Assembly (NCBI GenBank): GCA_026770615.1
Contig: MU631369.1
Location: 115,390 to 141,023, forward strand
Reading direction: 5' to 3'
Length of the DNA: 25,634 bases
Source of the DNA: Pavlovales sp. CCMP2436
Taxonomy: Eukaryota > Haptophyta > Pavlovophyceae > Pavlovales
The translations under genes and the position numbers were made by a program. The notes under the pieces are model-generated. The model was given only the letters and a program-made list of their open reading frames with translations, was not told the origin of the DNA and searched no databases. Below, in pieces: positions 1 to 8,038 of this stretch (position 1 is the stretch's first letter; the number at the start of each line of letters is the position of its first letter).

Positions 1-28
1 ACAGGAGGCTGGCGTCGGTGCTGGAGCG

Positions 29-885
29 ATGATCAACGCAGACCTGCCAACCCGTGTGCTACACCTCCCCCCAGAGGAGGCAAGATGCGGATCAACGCGC
101 TCCCGCGGGGCGATCGCGTCGTGCACTTGGTTAGGAGCATCGACCGCAACAGCTCTGCCTGGGTGGCCGCGCTTCCGATTGGCTACGGCGCCTGCACCAT
201 CGGCGAGTGGGTGGAGATCACAGCACTCTTCTTCGGCGTCCCGAGTCCCATCTGCATCGGCCTAGCCGCGCGCGGCGCGCGGTTGTTCAACCGCGACATC
301 GACGTACACGGAGACAACATTGTCGCGGCCACCGGGCAGAGCGTCACCGGCGACCACATCTCCAAGCTCAGGCACGATCCTGGGCGTGCTGTGGGCAGGT
401 GAGCTGACTCGCTTCCGGTAGAACGCATGGCGGAGCTCATTAAGATTGATCGCGACTTCTTCCACACGACCCCCGGACAGACTGGCCCGATGCAAGCCCG
501 TGCACAGACCTTCTGCACTGCAGGCGGCCCCGCGTTCGCCGCCCTCGTGATTGGAGCCTTCGGCGAGTGGTCTGACGACCTGGAATCCTTCGTCGGGGAC
601 CTCGCCAGCATGGGCGCAAGAGCGCTCCAAGCTCGCATGGGGCCCCCCTCCGCTGCGCAAGCGCGCAGCACTCTCCTGTGGAAGATGCGACAGGAGATCG
701 GCATGTGCGCACTTCGAGGGCACGCCAAGGTCATCATTGCGCGCGCGCGATTGGAGCGCACCGGCACCGGCACCGGCAACGGCGGCGGCACACGCATTGA
801 CAGCGACGACGACGGCAACCCCGACGAGTGGGCTGAGGGCGCGTACCACCTCCGGAGGGAGACACGGTTTGGGATCGGCGCCTAA
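29..885 (+). pseudogene. LINE-like retrotransposon ORF2, C-terminal part (copy 1, truncated by window start)
   Basis: This is a decayed 3' part of a non-LTR retrotransposon polyprotein. It aligns by eye with the copy at 21.5-22.9 kb: RVLHLPPEE (about 53-79) matches RVLRVPPEE there, and the block around EWVEITALFFGVPSPIC matches EWTEISARALGLPSPAC. The reading frame shifts near 85, then stays in one frame from 85 to the TAA at 883-885 with a single TGA at 400-402. The part after 427 carries the terminal module: FGEWSDDLESFVGDLA, then LRGHAKVIIARARLE. Compared with copy 2, a stretch between HDP and the nuclease region seems deleted. The C-terminal end is acidic and Gly/Thr-rich. I infer the family from the repeated C-terminal module and the RT-C-like region; no RT catalytic motif lies in the window. 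Confidence 0.6.
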
Positions 886-1502
886 GTATGCCGCCTGGGT
901 GACTACATGCCACCTGGGTGACTGAATGTCGTCGTGCCTACACGCTCGGAATCGACCACTTCTGATACAGAATGACTGCAACCCACTGCCTGCTGCCCTT
1001 TTCTATAGTAAGTAAGTCGTAGTTAAAAAAAAAAGGGGGGGGTATAATGGGCTGGAATCTGCGGGCGGACCGCGGGCGGGCCGCTGGCGGCCCGGTGAAG
1101 GCCGCACTCGGGTCGGCTGGGTTCTCTGTAGTATAGCGCATCTTCCTGCTGACTTGGCGCCCCGAGAAGACACGCGGGTCGGGCACACTTTCCCTCTGAA
1201 AATGACGCCCGGACCATGTTTTGGGGGTATTTTGACACTTTCGTAAGTGGGCGCCCACAACTGGGGGTAAATTCGCGCCAATCGGGTCGGGATGGCGGGT
1301 GAGCAACTAGTATGATAGTGCCAGCCCTCAACTGGACACGCGCGCGTCTTATGCGCTGATTTAGTCCGCGTCTAGGGGTGCTACTACTGGAGGCCGCTTT
1401 TCGTGCAAAAAAGGGCAATTTACTGTACTGTAGGGCGCTTCAGTCAGTCTTGGTGCTGCGTGTGATCAGGCGTGTGCAAAGTCCTTGGAGTGCCGTGTTT
1501 GC
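886..1502 (+). repeat. LINE copy 1 3' tail, then non-coding DNA
   Basis: After the TAA of LINE copy 1 there is a two-copy short repeat (CCTGGGTGACT, about 888-924), a probable 3' UTR and a run of ten A (1025-1034) followed by eight G. The next bases are TATAATGGGCTGG (1043-1055), the same motif that borders other LINE insertions here. From 1056 to 1502 I see no gene. Confidence 0.4.
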
Positions 1503-2190
1503 TCAGCGCGAAAGGCGCGACGGGTCGAAGTACGGCTGCGTCTCGTTGGCGTTCAACACCGCGACCTTGGACAGCTTGGCGATCTTGCCGCCCAACCGGT
1601 TGACAGCGGTGGGGCGCGCAAGGAGCGACATGATCACCACCTTGATCTCCTTGCGGGTGACGGCCTGAGCGTCCAGCCCCTTGAGGCGGATTACATCTCC
1701 TCCTCTTGCACGGTCAGGACCGAGCGCGTTTCGTTCGTCTTGCGGCCATCACGAGCATTTGCCGCGAGCCGCTAAATTGTCGTGCGCTTCACGAGCGGAA
1801 AGCGCTTCGAGCCGTCCGCTGTCTGCAGCTTGAGCACGCAATCGAGCGCGCCAAAGTGCCTCTCGTCGGTCTGGATGAGCGCGAGCGCCACGCCGTACTA
1901 CGCATCCGCTTCGCGCTTGTTGGCCTTGTTGAGCTCCATCTTCGCCTTGCTCTTCGGCTTGGCGATGCGGCTCGCGATGCCGCGCTGGACGCGCATGCTC
2001 GTGACCTTGCGCACGCCCGCGCTCGTGCCCGCGGGCACGCCCAGGCGCGCTCCCAGGTGCGCCCCCGCGCCCGCAGGCGGCTCGCTAAGAGCAGTAGCGT
2101 CGGACCCATCGGCGACGACCTAGCGGGCTAGGACGGGGTTTGCGGTGTATTTGATTGGGAGACCTTTGACCAGGAATGTTACTCTGGTGT
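1503..2190 (-). pseudogene. Broken coding region, possibly N-terminal HTH part of a pogo-like transposase
   Basis: One minus-strand frame runs from about 2190 to about 1695 with three TAG codons (plus positions 2120-2122, 1898-1900, 1772-1774) and no TAA or TGA. It then shifts frame near 1690-1696 and continues to a TGA at 1503-1505. Recognisable pieces are KSKAKMELNKANKREADA, GSKRFPLVKRTTI, then RSVLTVQEEEM, and after the shift VTRKEIKVVIMSLLARPT, ending FDPSRLSR. The order TTI-x-RLA, SVLT-x-EEEM, VTRKEIK resembles the psq/CENP-B type helix-turn-helix region of pogo-like transposases. This family call is an inference. The protein ends early, with no DDE catalytic part. Confidence 0.35.
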
Positions 2191-2214
2191 ATTAAGAATC
2201 CAGCCCATTATACC

Positions 2215-2228
2215 CCCAGCCCATTATA
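2215..2228. repeat. Left 14-bp target-site duplication of LINE copy A
   Basis: CCCAGCCCATTATA occurs here and again at 2676-2689, exactly bracketing the insertion 2229-2675. A third occurrence of the core (CCAGCCCATTATACCCCC) lies just left at 2200-2217, and its reverse complement is at 1038-1055. Confidence 0.75.
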
Positions 2229-2675
2229 TATATATATATATAGCGGCTCAGCATGGTTCAACAGGTGTTGTTCACTCACTGACTTGGTTGACGTCAAGAC
2301 GTTAGTCTTGGCAGCAGTAATGGTGGTGGTAGAGGTGAGGTTGGTGGTGAACTCGTAGCAATTGCCACAGGTTCCCCCCCTCCCTCCCGCCCCCCACACA
2401 CAACGCTCACGTCCATTTAGGTGCGTGTGCCCTGTCCGCCGTGGCCGCCGCGGCCACCGCGGCCGAGGCGTGCGCCCCGGTCGGCATTGTGGCTGCGCCA
2501 GTTGTCGTCACGGTACGCGCCGTACGCGTGCGCAGGGGCGTCCTCGGGCCCGTTTGCCGAGCGGCCGGTGCGCTGGAACCAAGGTGCACCCCGGGCACCA
2601 GCTGCTGCGCGCGTAGTCTGCGTGTGCAGCGAGCGCGCGCGGACAAGGATGAGCCTGGCGTGGCCGCGCGCCACG
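2229..2675 (-). mobile_element. 5'-truncated LINE, family Q copy A, with 14-bp TSD
   Basis: A 447-bp insertion in minus orientation between perfect 14-bp direct repeats. Read in element orientation it begins inside the ORF with VARGHARLILVRARSL, the terminal LINE module also present at 0.7 kb and 4.3 kb. It continues through APWFQRTGRSANGPED to a Gly/Arg-rich tail (RGGRGGHGG) and a TAA at about 2417. A roughly 180-bp 3' UTR follows, ending GAACCATGCTGAGCCGCTA and a (TA)n tail. 5' truncation, an AT tail and a long TSD are hallmarks of target-primed reverse transcription. Copies B (3.6 kb) and C (5.6 kb) are shorter members of the same family. Confidence 0.7.
2417..2675 (-). pseudogene. C-terminal end of LINE family Q ORF (RGG-rich)
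   Basis: About 86 codons of the LINE ORF end. The RGHARLILVRARS motif comes first, then a linker rich in Ala/Arg, then YRDDNWRSHNADRG and an RGG-type tail. Such tails often bind nucleic acid; that role is inferred. The start is lost to 5' truncation, so no initiation codon is expected. Confidence 0.5.
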
Positions 2676-2697
2676 CCCAGCCCATTATACCCCCCCA

Positions 2698-3173
2698 TAC
2701 TGTACGTCGATTCGGACTGGGCTGCAGACCTCGAGCGCCGCCGCTCGACAACTGGGTATGTCTTCTACTTCGCAGGTGTGTCTGTCAGCTGGCGCTCAAG
2801 CAAGCAAGCAATCACCACGCTCTCGTCGACAGAGACAGAGTATCTCGCTCTCGCAGACGCCGGCAAGGAGTCCATCTACTCCAAGGACATAGTGAAAGAT
2901 CTGGGCATCATCAACATCGAGGGCCCGCTTCCGTTCTTCGAAGATAACAAGGGCGCCATCGACTTGGCGCAGAATCCCAAGTTTCACTCGCGGACCAAGC
3001 ACATCGACATTCGGCACCACTTCATCCATGACTGCGTCGAGCATAAGGTTATCAACATCCTGAAGGTGGACACCAAAACCAACGTGGCCGATGGCTTCAC
3101 CAAGCCGCTCGGCGGCGCCCAGTTCTCGGACTTCGCGTCGCTCGTCACCGACCAGATTGCCCAGCCGTTCTAG
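2698..3173 (+). pseudogene. Ty1/copia RNase H domain and C-terminus (5'-truncated)
   Basis: The translation YVDSDWAADLERRRSTTGYV, SWRSSKQ, LSSTETEYLAL, EDNKGAIDLAQNP, RTKHIDIRHHFI and VADGFTKPL is the classic RNase H end of a Ty1/copia Pol polyprotein. The catalytic acidic residues can be seen (D in YVDSDW, E in STETEY, D in EDNKGA). The frame is open for about 158 codons and ends with TAG at 3171-3173. The same frame then stays open to a TGA inside the LTR. Upstream it is cut exactly at the right TSD of LINE copy A (2689), so integrase and reverse transcriptase are missing. Confidence 0.9.
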
Positions 3174-3250
3174 ACCTGTTCAAAGTCTACGTCATCACCT
3201 GATGCTCAACAAAATGCTTTTGTTATCAACAGCATCGCACTTACTGCTCA

Positions 3251-3528
3251 ATCGAGGGGGTGTGTCAAGGATATCTGACTCATCAGATAATCAGGACTCG
3301 ACTATCGCTGGTCACCGGACTTTCACTGGACCTGACTAAGTCGGTTCCCTGTTGGTTCCATTTGCAGGAGCGGAACCGACTTTATGGTTATTGTAATTAA
3401 AACAATACCATTGTCAGTTTCGTTGTCTTAAGTCATCTCCATCAATTTCTAGCCCTAGGCCCGCTCGCGCGCATCCCTAGACTCGCTCACGGCACCCTCG
3501 CGTCACCGCCGGGACCTGCACTAACAAC
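3251..3528 (+). repeat. Polypurine tract and 3' LTR of the copia element
   Basis: ATCGAGGGGG (3251-3260) is a polypurine tract about 80 bp after the RNase H stop, and TGTGTCAAGG starts directly after it, as expected for the 5' end of a 3' LTR. The LTR contains an AT-rich segment near 3385-3415. The right end is uncertain; a CA in the CACTAACA stretch near 3525 is one candidate. With the left LTR gone, neither its length nor the TSD can be verified. Confidence 0.55.
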
Positions 3529-3593
3529 CTTCCGTATGTTGTCGACCCCAGAGGCCCCTGAGAGGCACACAAGGTGGGCTGCAACCGTCGAGG

Positions 3594-3695
3594 AGGGCTC
3601 TATTATATTCATGAATATATATATATTAGCAGCTCAGCATGGTTCAACAGGTGTTGTTCAGTCACTGGCTTGGTCGACGCCAGGGCTCTATTATA
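3594..3695 (-). mobile_element. 5'-truncated LINE family Q copy B with 14-bp TSD
   Basis: AGGGCTCTATTATA at 3594-3607 is repeated perfectly at 3682-3695 and brackets a 74-bp insert. The insert is the family Q 3' end in minus orientation: an AT-rich tail, then the TTAGCAGCTCAGCATGG and GTTCAACAGGTGTTGTTCAG blocks. It matches copy A (about 2240-2297) and copy C (about 5581-5640) with few changes. Confidence 0.7.
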
Positions 3696-4060
3696 CACCA
3701 GCTAACGACTCTTAGCGCACAGGGGCACACGATGTCTACTTCTTCGTCCAGGCCACCACTTTTCCCCCTCCCCCGTGTGGAATAGCGCCACTAATTCGGA
3801 TTTTGACCCGCGGGAACGCGGCCGAGCGAAGCTAAGACGAGGACGGGTCGCAGCGGATAGACGACGCGGGGAGTAAGATAGCACATGGGACGGCCGATGC
3901 GCTGACCCTCCCTGGTCATGCCCGTGCGCCTTCGGGCTGCAAATTGGGGGACAAATTAAAAAAGAACTATTATTTAAAAAGTTACTCCGACCCCTCCCAT
4001 CGACGGCCGCACACTGGGGCCGGCTGAGGGGGTACACTGTGGGCTTTTCTATGTGACAAG
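3696..4060. other. Non-coding stretch without recognised content
   Basis: No convincing gene, repeat or RNA is visible. The open frames here lack coding character. Confidence 0.4.
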
Positions 4061-4550
4061 TTAGTTATATACATCTAGGGATTCAAGCTGTCGACTGATC
4101 CCAAGAAGTACTGCTGATCAGAGCGCTGCGACGTCCATTGCCTGCTGCAAGCCTTAGTAGGCTGCGCTGGCTTGGGCGCTAGTGCGCGTGCCGATGAAGC
4201 TCCGGTAGTGTGCCCGGGCAAGGGCGGATAAGGAGATGATCTGCTGGTTGTTGTGCATCGTGTACCCACGCTGGGCGGCGATCGGAGCCAGCGAACTCAG
4301 GCGCGCGAGCAGCAGCTGCGCGTGGCCGCGTGCTGCAATCGTGCCGATCGTGCCGATGAGCTACGCCCTGATGCGCACGATCGCCTGCTGCGGGTCCACA
4401 CCCATCACGTCGTGCATCTTGCGGCCACCCTGCGCCGCGATGTCGTTGACGAGCACGCGCGTGTCGACGCTGACCTCGCTGAAAGCGCCGAAGACTATTC
4501 TGCGTATCGGTTTGACGGTGTTGAGCTTGATATATATTAGTTATGTATAT
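4061..4550 (-). mobile_element. 5'-truncated LINE family P copy X1 with probable TSD
   Basis: TTAGTTAT followed by a similar AT hexamer (12 of 14 identical) occurs at 4061-4074 and 4537-4550 and brackets a minus-strand LINE fragment. The element carries the terminal ORF module, a stop and a 3' UTR ending with AGCTTGAATCCCTAGATG. The same 3' end recurs at 4.8, 20.9 and 25.0 kb, always with a different 5' truncation point. In element orientation the sequence after the tail is TATAACTAA. Confidence 0.65.
4154..4524 (-). pseudogene. LINE family P ORF2 C-terminus
   Basis: The minus-strand frame reads IVFGAFSEVSVDTRVLVNDI, then AAQGGRKMHDVMGVDPQQA, LIGTIGTIAARGHAQLLLAR, HNNQQIISLSALARAHYRS and ends AQASAAY with TAA (plus 4154-4156). 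The AAQGGRKM...MGV.P...A..RI....LI.TIGTIAA block is nearly identical to the + strand fragment at 25521-25634. One in-frame TAG (plus 4361-4363) stands where the 25.5-kb copy has Gln. The FG-F/W-S...RGHA pattern also matches copy 1 at 0.7 kb, so this is a shared C-terminal domain of the element family. Its function is unknown to me. Confidence 0.65.
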
Positions 4551-4655
4551 TAATGTAGGGGGGTTCGGGCTGGCGGTACGTTTCAAGTTCAAGTCAGGCT
4601 GATCTTAGCGCTCCGACGCAGGCTCCTACGCGCTACGCCGAAGTGGGGAGCTGGT
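4548..4655. repeat. Repeat Y copy 1
   Basis: A block that starts TATTAATGTAGGGGGGTTCG and ends near GGGGAGCTGG. It is nearly identical to 4674-4798 and 5034-5158. TGTATATT lies at both ends (4544-4551, 4658-4665). All three copies share the left end next to AT-rich DNA and differ at the right end, which fits 5'-truncated insertions in minus orientation. Confidence 0.6.
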
Positions 4656-4673
4656 TGTGTATATTTACACATA

Positions 4674-4798
4674 TATTAATGTAGGGGGGTTCGGGCGGGC
4701 GGTACGTTTCAAGTTCAAATCAGGCTGATCTTAGCGCTCCGACGCAGGCTCCTACGCGCTACGCCGAAGTGCGGAGCTGGTAGAAGTGGTGGATGATG
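4674..4798. repeat. Repeat Y copy 2, interrupted by LINE copy X2
   Basis: Same block as copy 1 with very few differences, extending further right through TAGAAGTGGTGGATGATG. It is interrupted at its right end by the LINE family P insertion at 4806-4974. Confidence 0.6.
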
Positions 4799-4989
4799 TA
4801 TATATTTATGATAGGGATTCAAGCCGGCGTCTGACTGTTCTGAATGTTGTGCTGGTCTGAGCGCTGCGTCGCCCATTGCCTGCTGCGTGCCTTAGTCGGC
4901 TGCGCTGGCTTGGGCGCCACCGCGCGTGCCGATGGATCTCCGGTAATGCGCAACCGCGCGTGCCGATGGACTCCGGATGATGTATATAT
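4791..4989 (-). mobile_element. 5'-truncated LINE family P copy X2 with 15-bp TSD
   Basis: GGATGATGTATATAT occurs at 4791-4805 and 4975-4989, a perfect 15-bp TSD bracketing 169 bp. The insert is the family P 3' end in minus orientation (AGCC-type 3' UTR end, then the GCGCGTGCCGATGGA segment). That segment is partly duplicated in tandem near the 5' end of the element. Because it sits inside repeat Y copy 2, it is younger than that copy. Confidence 0.7.
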
Positions 4990-5033
4990 ATAGCGGCCCA
5001 TGCTGAGCCGCTATATATATATATATATATATA
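4986..5033. repeat. AT palindrome built from family Q 3' ends
   Basis: TATATATAGCGGC and GCCGCTATATATA form 13-bp complementary arms around CCATGCTGA. The right arm with the loop is the reverse complement of the family Q end (GCGGCTCAGCATGG). A (TA)n run follows. Confidence 0.55.
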
Positions 5034-5158
5034 TATTAATGTAGGGGGGTTCGGGCTAGCGGTACGTTTCAAGTTCAAGTCAGGCTGATCTTAGCGCTCC
5101 GACGCAGGCTCCTATGCGCTACGCCGAAGTGGGGAGCTAGTAGAAGTGGTGGATGATG
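5034..5158. repeat. Repeat Y copy 3
   Basis: Same block as the copies at 4548 and 4674. This copy continues to the right without a visible break, into the coding-like stretch described next. Confidence 0.6.
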
Positions 5159-5250
5159 AGGAAGCCGAAAACAAAGCGCTGGAGTCGCTGCGCAACGCGA
5201 AGCCGCCCGACAGTGCGCATAGCGGCTCAGCAATATACACTGACACAATC
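5095..5250 (+). pseudogene. Possible exon fragment inside repeat Y
   Basis: After a plausible splice acceptor (TGATCTTAG, ending 5094) the plus frame reads RSDAGSYALRRSGELVEVVD, then DEEAENKALESLRNAKPPD. Its acidic and Lys/Leu-rich character looks coding, and the first part is conserved in frame in the other two Y copies. I do not recognise the protein. If repeat Y is instead a minus-strand retroelement tail, this frame is a chance reading. Confidence 0.25.
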
Positions 5251-5464
5251 GTTCTCGCCCAACCCCTACATATTACTCCCCGACGCAAAACGTTGGTTCC
5301 ATTGGGTGCACACTACGCTCTATGGGCAGCTTGCCCTCTGCGGGGGACGTGCGAAAACCATAACTATCACTATCTATTCGCTCGAATAATAACCAGCAAT
5401 CCCCACCATCTCTACTTAATAAATTACAATTAAAAAAAAACAGGCGTTGTGTGCACCCCCCACC

Positions 5465-5530
5465 CCCCTCCTGTCCGGCGTGACGTTCTGGTGGTAGTCC
5501 GCAAGAAGGCGTGACGCCGGGCAGGAGGGG
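5465..5530. repeat. Small inverted repeat (17-bp arms)
   Basis: CCCCTCCTGTCCGGCGT (5465-5481) pairs with ACGCCGGGCAGGAGGGG (5514-5530), 16 of 17 positions, around a 32-bp loop. A related GAAGGCGTGACGCC-GGCAG segment occurs near 7015-7040. The nature is unknown; it may be a tiny MITE or a hairpin. Confidence 0.45.
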
Positions 5531-5574
5531 ATGGCGGGGGTTGTAATCTGTACACTCATCTCATTGCCTGTTTA

Positions 5575-5640
5575 AAACATATTAGCGGCTCAGCATGGTT
5601 CAACAGGTGTTGTTCAGTCAATAGCTTGGTCGACGTCAAG
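5575..5640 (-). mobile_element. LINE family Q copy C (short)
   Basis: ATTAGCGGCTCAGCATGG, CAACAGGTGTTGTTCAGTCA and GCTTGGTCGACGTCAAG repeat the 3' end of copies A and B. No TSD could be found, and the 5' limit is unclear. Confidence 0.5.
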
Positions 5641-5689
5641 CTGAGGTCGAGCGATCGACCCAAACCCTCATGCACCAGCACTCACACCA

Positions 5690-6475
5690 ACGGGTGTGAG
5701 TGTGTGCGCCCCGGCCCCCACGCCCCGCCTCGGCCGCGCCTCGGCCGCCGCAGCCCTGCCGTGGCGGCCGCAGGGAGCAGCATCGTCTTCGTAGCCTTGG
5801 TAGCCTTGAGCGGCGTCTCCGTGTGCGGCCCGCCGCCGCGCGCAGCAGCGCTCACCGCAGCGCGCGACGTACATCCACTTGAGGACCCGAGCGAGACGGC
5901 AGGTCGAAAGGTGCCAGCGAGTACCTCGAGTGGACAGCATCGCGACGCTATGAGCGCGCACGCTGCGGCGGCCGCAGGGAGCAGCATCGTCGTCGTAGCC
6001 TTGGTAGCCTTGAGCGGCGTCTCTGCGTGCGGCACGCCGCCGCGCGCAGCAGCGCTCACCGCAAGCGCGCGACGCACATCCACTTGAGGACCCGAGCGAG
6101 ACGGCAGGTCGAAAGGTGCCAGCGAGTACCTCGAGTGGACAGCATCGCGACGCTACGAGCGCGCACGCTGCGGCGGCCGCAGGGAGCAGCATCGTCGTCG
6201 TAGCCTTGGTAGCCTCGAGTGGCGTCTCTGCGTGCGGCCCGCCGCCGCGCGCAGCAGCGCTCACCGCAAGCGCGCGACGCACATCCACTTGAGGACCCGA
6301 GCGAGACGGCAGGTCGAGAGGTGCCAGCGAGTACCTCGAGTGGACAGCATCGCGCCACTGCGAGCGCGCACACTGCGGTGGCCGCAGGAAGCAGCATCGT
6401 CGTCGTAGCTTTGGTAGCCTTGCGCGGCGTCTCCGTGTGCTGCTCGCCACCGCGCGAAACAGCGCCCGTCACAGC
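5690..6475. repeat. Tandem array, about 205-bp unit, 3.6 copies
   Basis: The anchor GGCGGCCGCAGGGAGCAGCA starts at 5763, 5967, 6172 and (diverged) 6377, giving a period of 204-205 bp. A unit carries the GTAGCCTTGGTAGCCTTGAG and ACTTGAGGACCCGAGCGAGA segments. Because 205 is not a multiple of three, a given reading frame rotates between units, so the long overlapping frames on both strands are probably by-products of GC-rich repetition. Confidence 0.7.
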
Positions 6476-6491
6476 ACGTGACAGAAGCGTT

Positions 6492-6581
6492 TGTAAATTT
6501 CTAGTTATACGTCCGCCCCCGAATGGTTCTGAAACCCGAACCAGAGCGTTGAAAAACACTCGGATCCGGGGAACTTTCCAG
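6492..6581. repeat. Dispersed repeat Z, copy 1
   Basis: Aligns with 7403-7492: shared blocks are TGTAAAT-x-TCTAG-x-TTA, GTCCG and a strongly conserved AGCGTTG plus AAAAACACTCGGATC core. It follows directly after the 205-bp array. Nature unknown. Confidence 0.45.
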
Positions 6582-6730
6582 TACACCGCAATAGCATGGT
6601 GGCGAAGAGCAACATCATTGTGGCGAGCCAGGCAGCGCCCCCCTCGGGGGGCGCAGTCGCAGCTGCACGCTCGCGCAGCACAGGGAGCAGCGGGGCTACG
6701 ATGGCGGTGGGCCGCTTCCATTCGTTCGCA

Positions 6731-6933
6731 TACTGAGAGGCCTACTGCGGACCCCTCATTTTGGTGGGGGATGAAGGATTTTTCTCTAAAAAGTTTTGAG
6801 ATTTTTTCTTCAATCTGTTAGTCACAACTGTGACCTCAAATCAAGCGGGACGGGATCGCCCGCGAAATACTTTTTGGGGTGAAAATCTTTCATCCCTCAC
6901 CAAAATGAGGGGTCCGCAGTAGGCCTCTCAGTA
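6731..6933. mobile_element. 199-bp MITE with about 40-bp terminal inverted repeats and TA TSD
   Basis: The ends (6733-6772 and 6892-6931) are inverted copies, starting CTGAGAGGCCTACTGCGGAC and continuing through CCCCTCATTTTGGTG with one or two mismatches. TA lies on both sides (6731-6732, 6932-6933). The interior is AT-rich with no ORF. TA duplication suggests mobilisation by a Tc1/mariner-type transposase; that assignment is inferred. Confidence 0.8.
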
Positions 6934-7164
6934 CGCGAAAAAATGGTGTGGGTTGCCTTTCAACCCCCTCCAACCCCCACCAACCCCCACCATCCTCGAA
7001 GGCGGTGGGCCGGAAGAAGGCGTGACGCCTGGCAGAAGGAGGAGGGAGGGCGGCACTCGCAAGCTGACCTCGAAGCCGAACTCCAGCATGATGAAGGTGA
7101 TCAGCCCGTATATACACGTCCTTGCGCAAAGCTGAACGGAAATGCAAATTTTCTCTGGACAATC

Positions 7165-7340
7165 ATGAAATCAGCCTTAGAGCACTCATGAAGACAGCCT
7201 GAGGAAAGTTATGGAGACAGTCTGAAGACAGACACAGGACGTTCAGGAGAAGACAGAATTAAGACAGTTTCAAGACATGGTTCAAGACAGAGTCAAGACA
7301 GAGTTCAAGACAGAGTCAAGACAGAGACAGGGCAGCGTAA
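7165..7340 (+). repeat. Degenerate GACAG / TCAAGACAGAG array
   Basis: The motif AAGACAG recurs more than ten times with variable spacing. The densest part is the near-perfect TCAAGACAGAG series at about 7279-7330. Not coding. Confidence 0.6.
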
Positions 7341-7402
7341 GGGCAGGCCCGGGGATCGGGAGAAGGACGGGGAGCTGTCGCGCGCCTCAAATGTGAGCTG
7401 TG

Positions 7403-7492
7403 TGTAAATATCTAGATTAATGTCCGTCACCTGACAGGTCTCCACAGGACCCAAGCGTTGTGAAAAACACTCGGATCAAGGGACCTTAGCAG
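7403..7492. repeat. Dispersed repeat Z, copy 2
   Basis: Partner of 6492-6581. It keeps the AGCGTTGTGAAAAACACTCG core and the TCTAG block, and contains an extra small inverted repeat (ACCTGACAGGT). Confidence 0.45.
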
Positions 7493-7556
7493 ATCACACG
7501 GATACCGTCCCCACCGCTAAGGTTGATCAGACACACGACAATCGACGACTCTCTGG

Positions 7557-7964
7557 ATGGCGCGCGCTGACCGGCCGCCGCTGCCTCTCGCTCGTCTCAA
7601 AATGCAGCTCGCCTGCGCACATGCCGCACCTGTAGCACATAATAAACAGACTAATAATCTCCGGCAGCCTGTATCTTACAGTGTGATGCTTGTCCACGAG
7701 GGGCAAGAATCACACGGTGGAGGCTCATTGTGGGTCCCGGTCTACTCCACCCTCTCAGGGGAGTGGGCCTCGGGCTCAATATGTTGGGGTGTGTTTTCGG
7801 GGCATTGTTCTTCCCTCTTGCGCTTGTGGCGCGCCTCTACCGGTGTGGCTTCGGGGCATTGTTCACCTCTCTTCTTGCGCTGTTGTCGCGCCTCTGCTGG
7901 CTACTGGGGTGTGTGGGTATGTGTCGCTGCGTTGGACCGCACGGATGAGCGCAGGACATTTTGA
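7557..7964 (+). other. 135-codon open frame of doubtful coding value
   Basis: An ATG-started frame exists, but it contains an internal direct repeat (TTCGGGGCATTGTTC at about 7797 and 7851) and overlapping frames are equally open. No domain is recognised. Probably not a gene. Confidence 0.15.
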
Positions 7965-8038
7965 GATGCTTTGCGGATGAGCGCTAACATACAGACGATG
8001 CCGTCTGGCAGAGCAGATTTTTTTTAAAAAATATATAT

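Noticed and set aside
2240..2300. tRNA-like box A/box B sequences in the GCGGCTCAGCATGGTTCAAC repeat, suggesting a SINE
   Set aside because: The two boxes would be directly adjacent rather than 30-50 bp apart, and copy A shows the sequence is the 3' end of a LINE.
3702..4037. 111-codon minus-strand frame
   Set aside because: No domain or similarity to neighbours; Ser/Arg/Pro-rich composition fits GC-rich non-coding DNA.
5668..6721. Long minus-strand frames (about 220-260 codons) across the 205-bp array
   Set aside because: They are products of the repeat: the unit is not a multiple of three, and the repeated peptide changes frame between copies.
6492..7492. Repeat Z copies as the LTR pair of one retrotransposon
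   Set aside because: They are only 90 bp and too diverged, with no CA end, primer site, purine tract or TSD.
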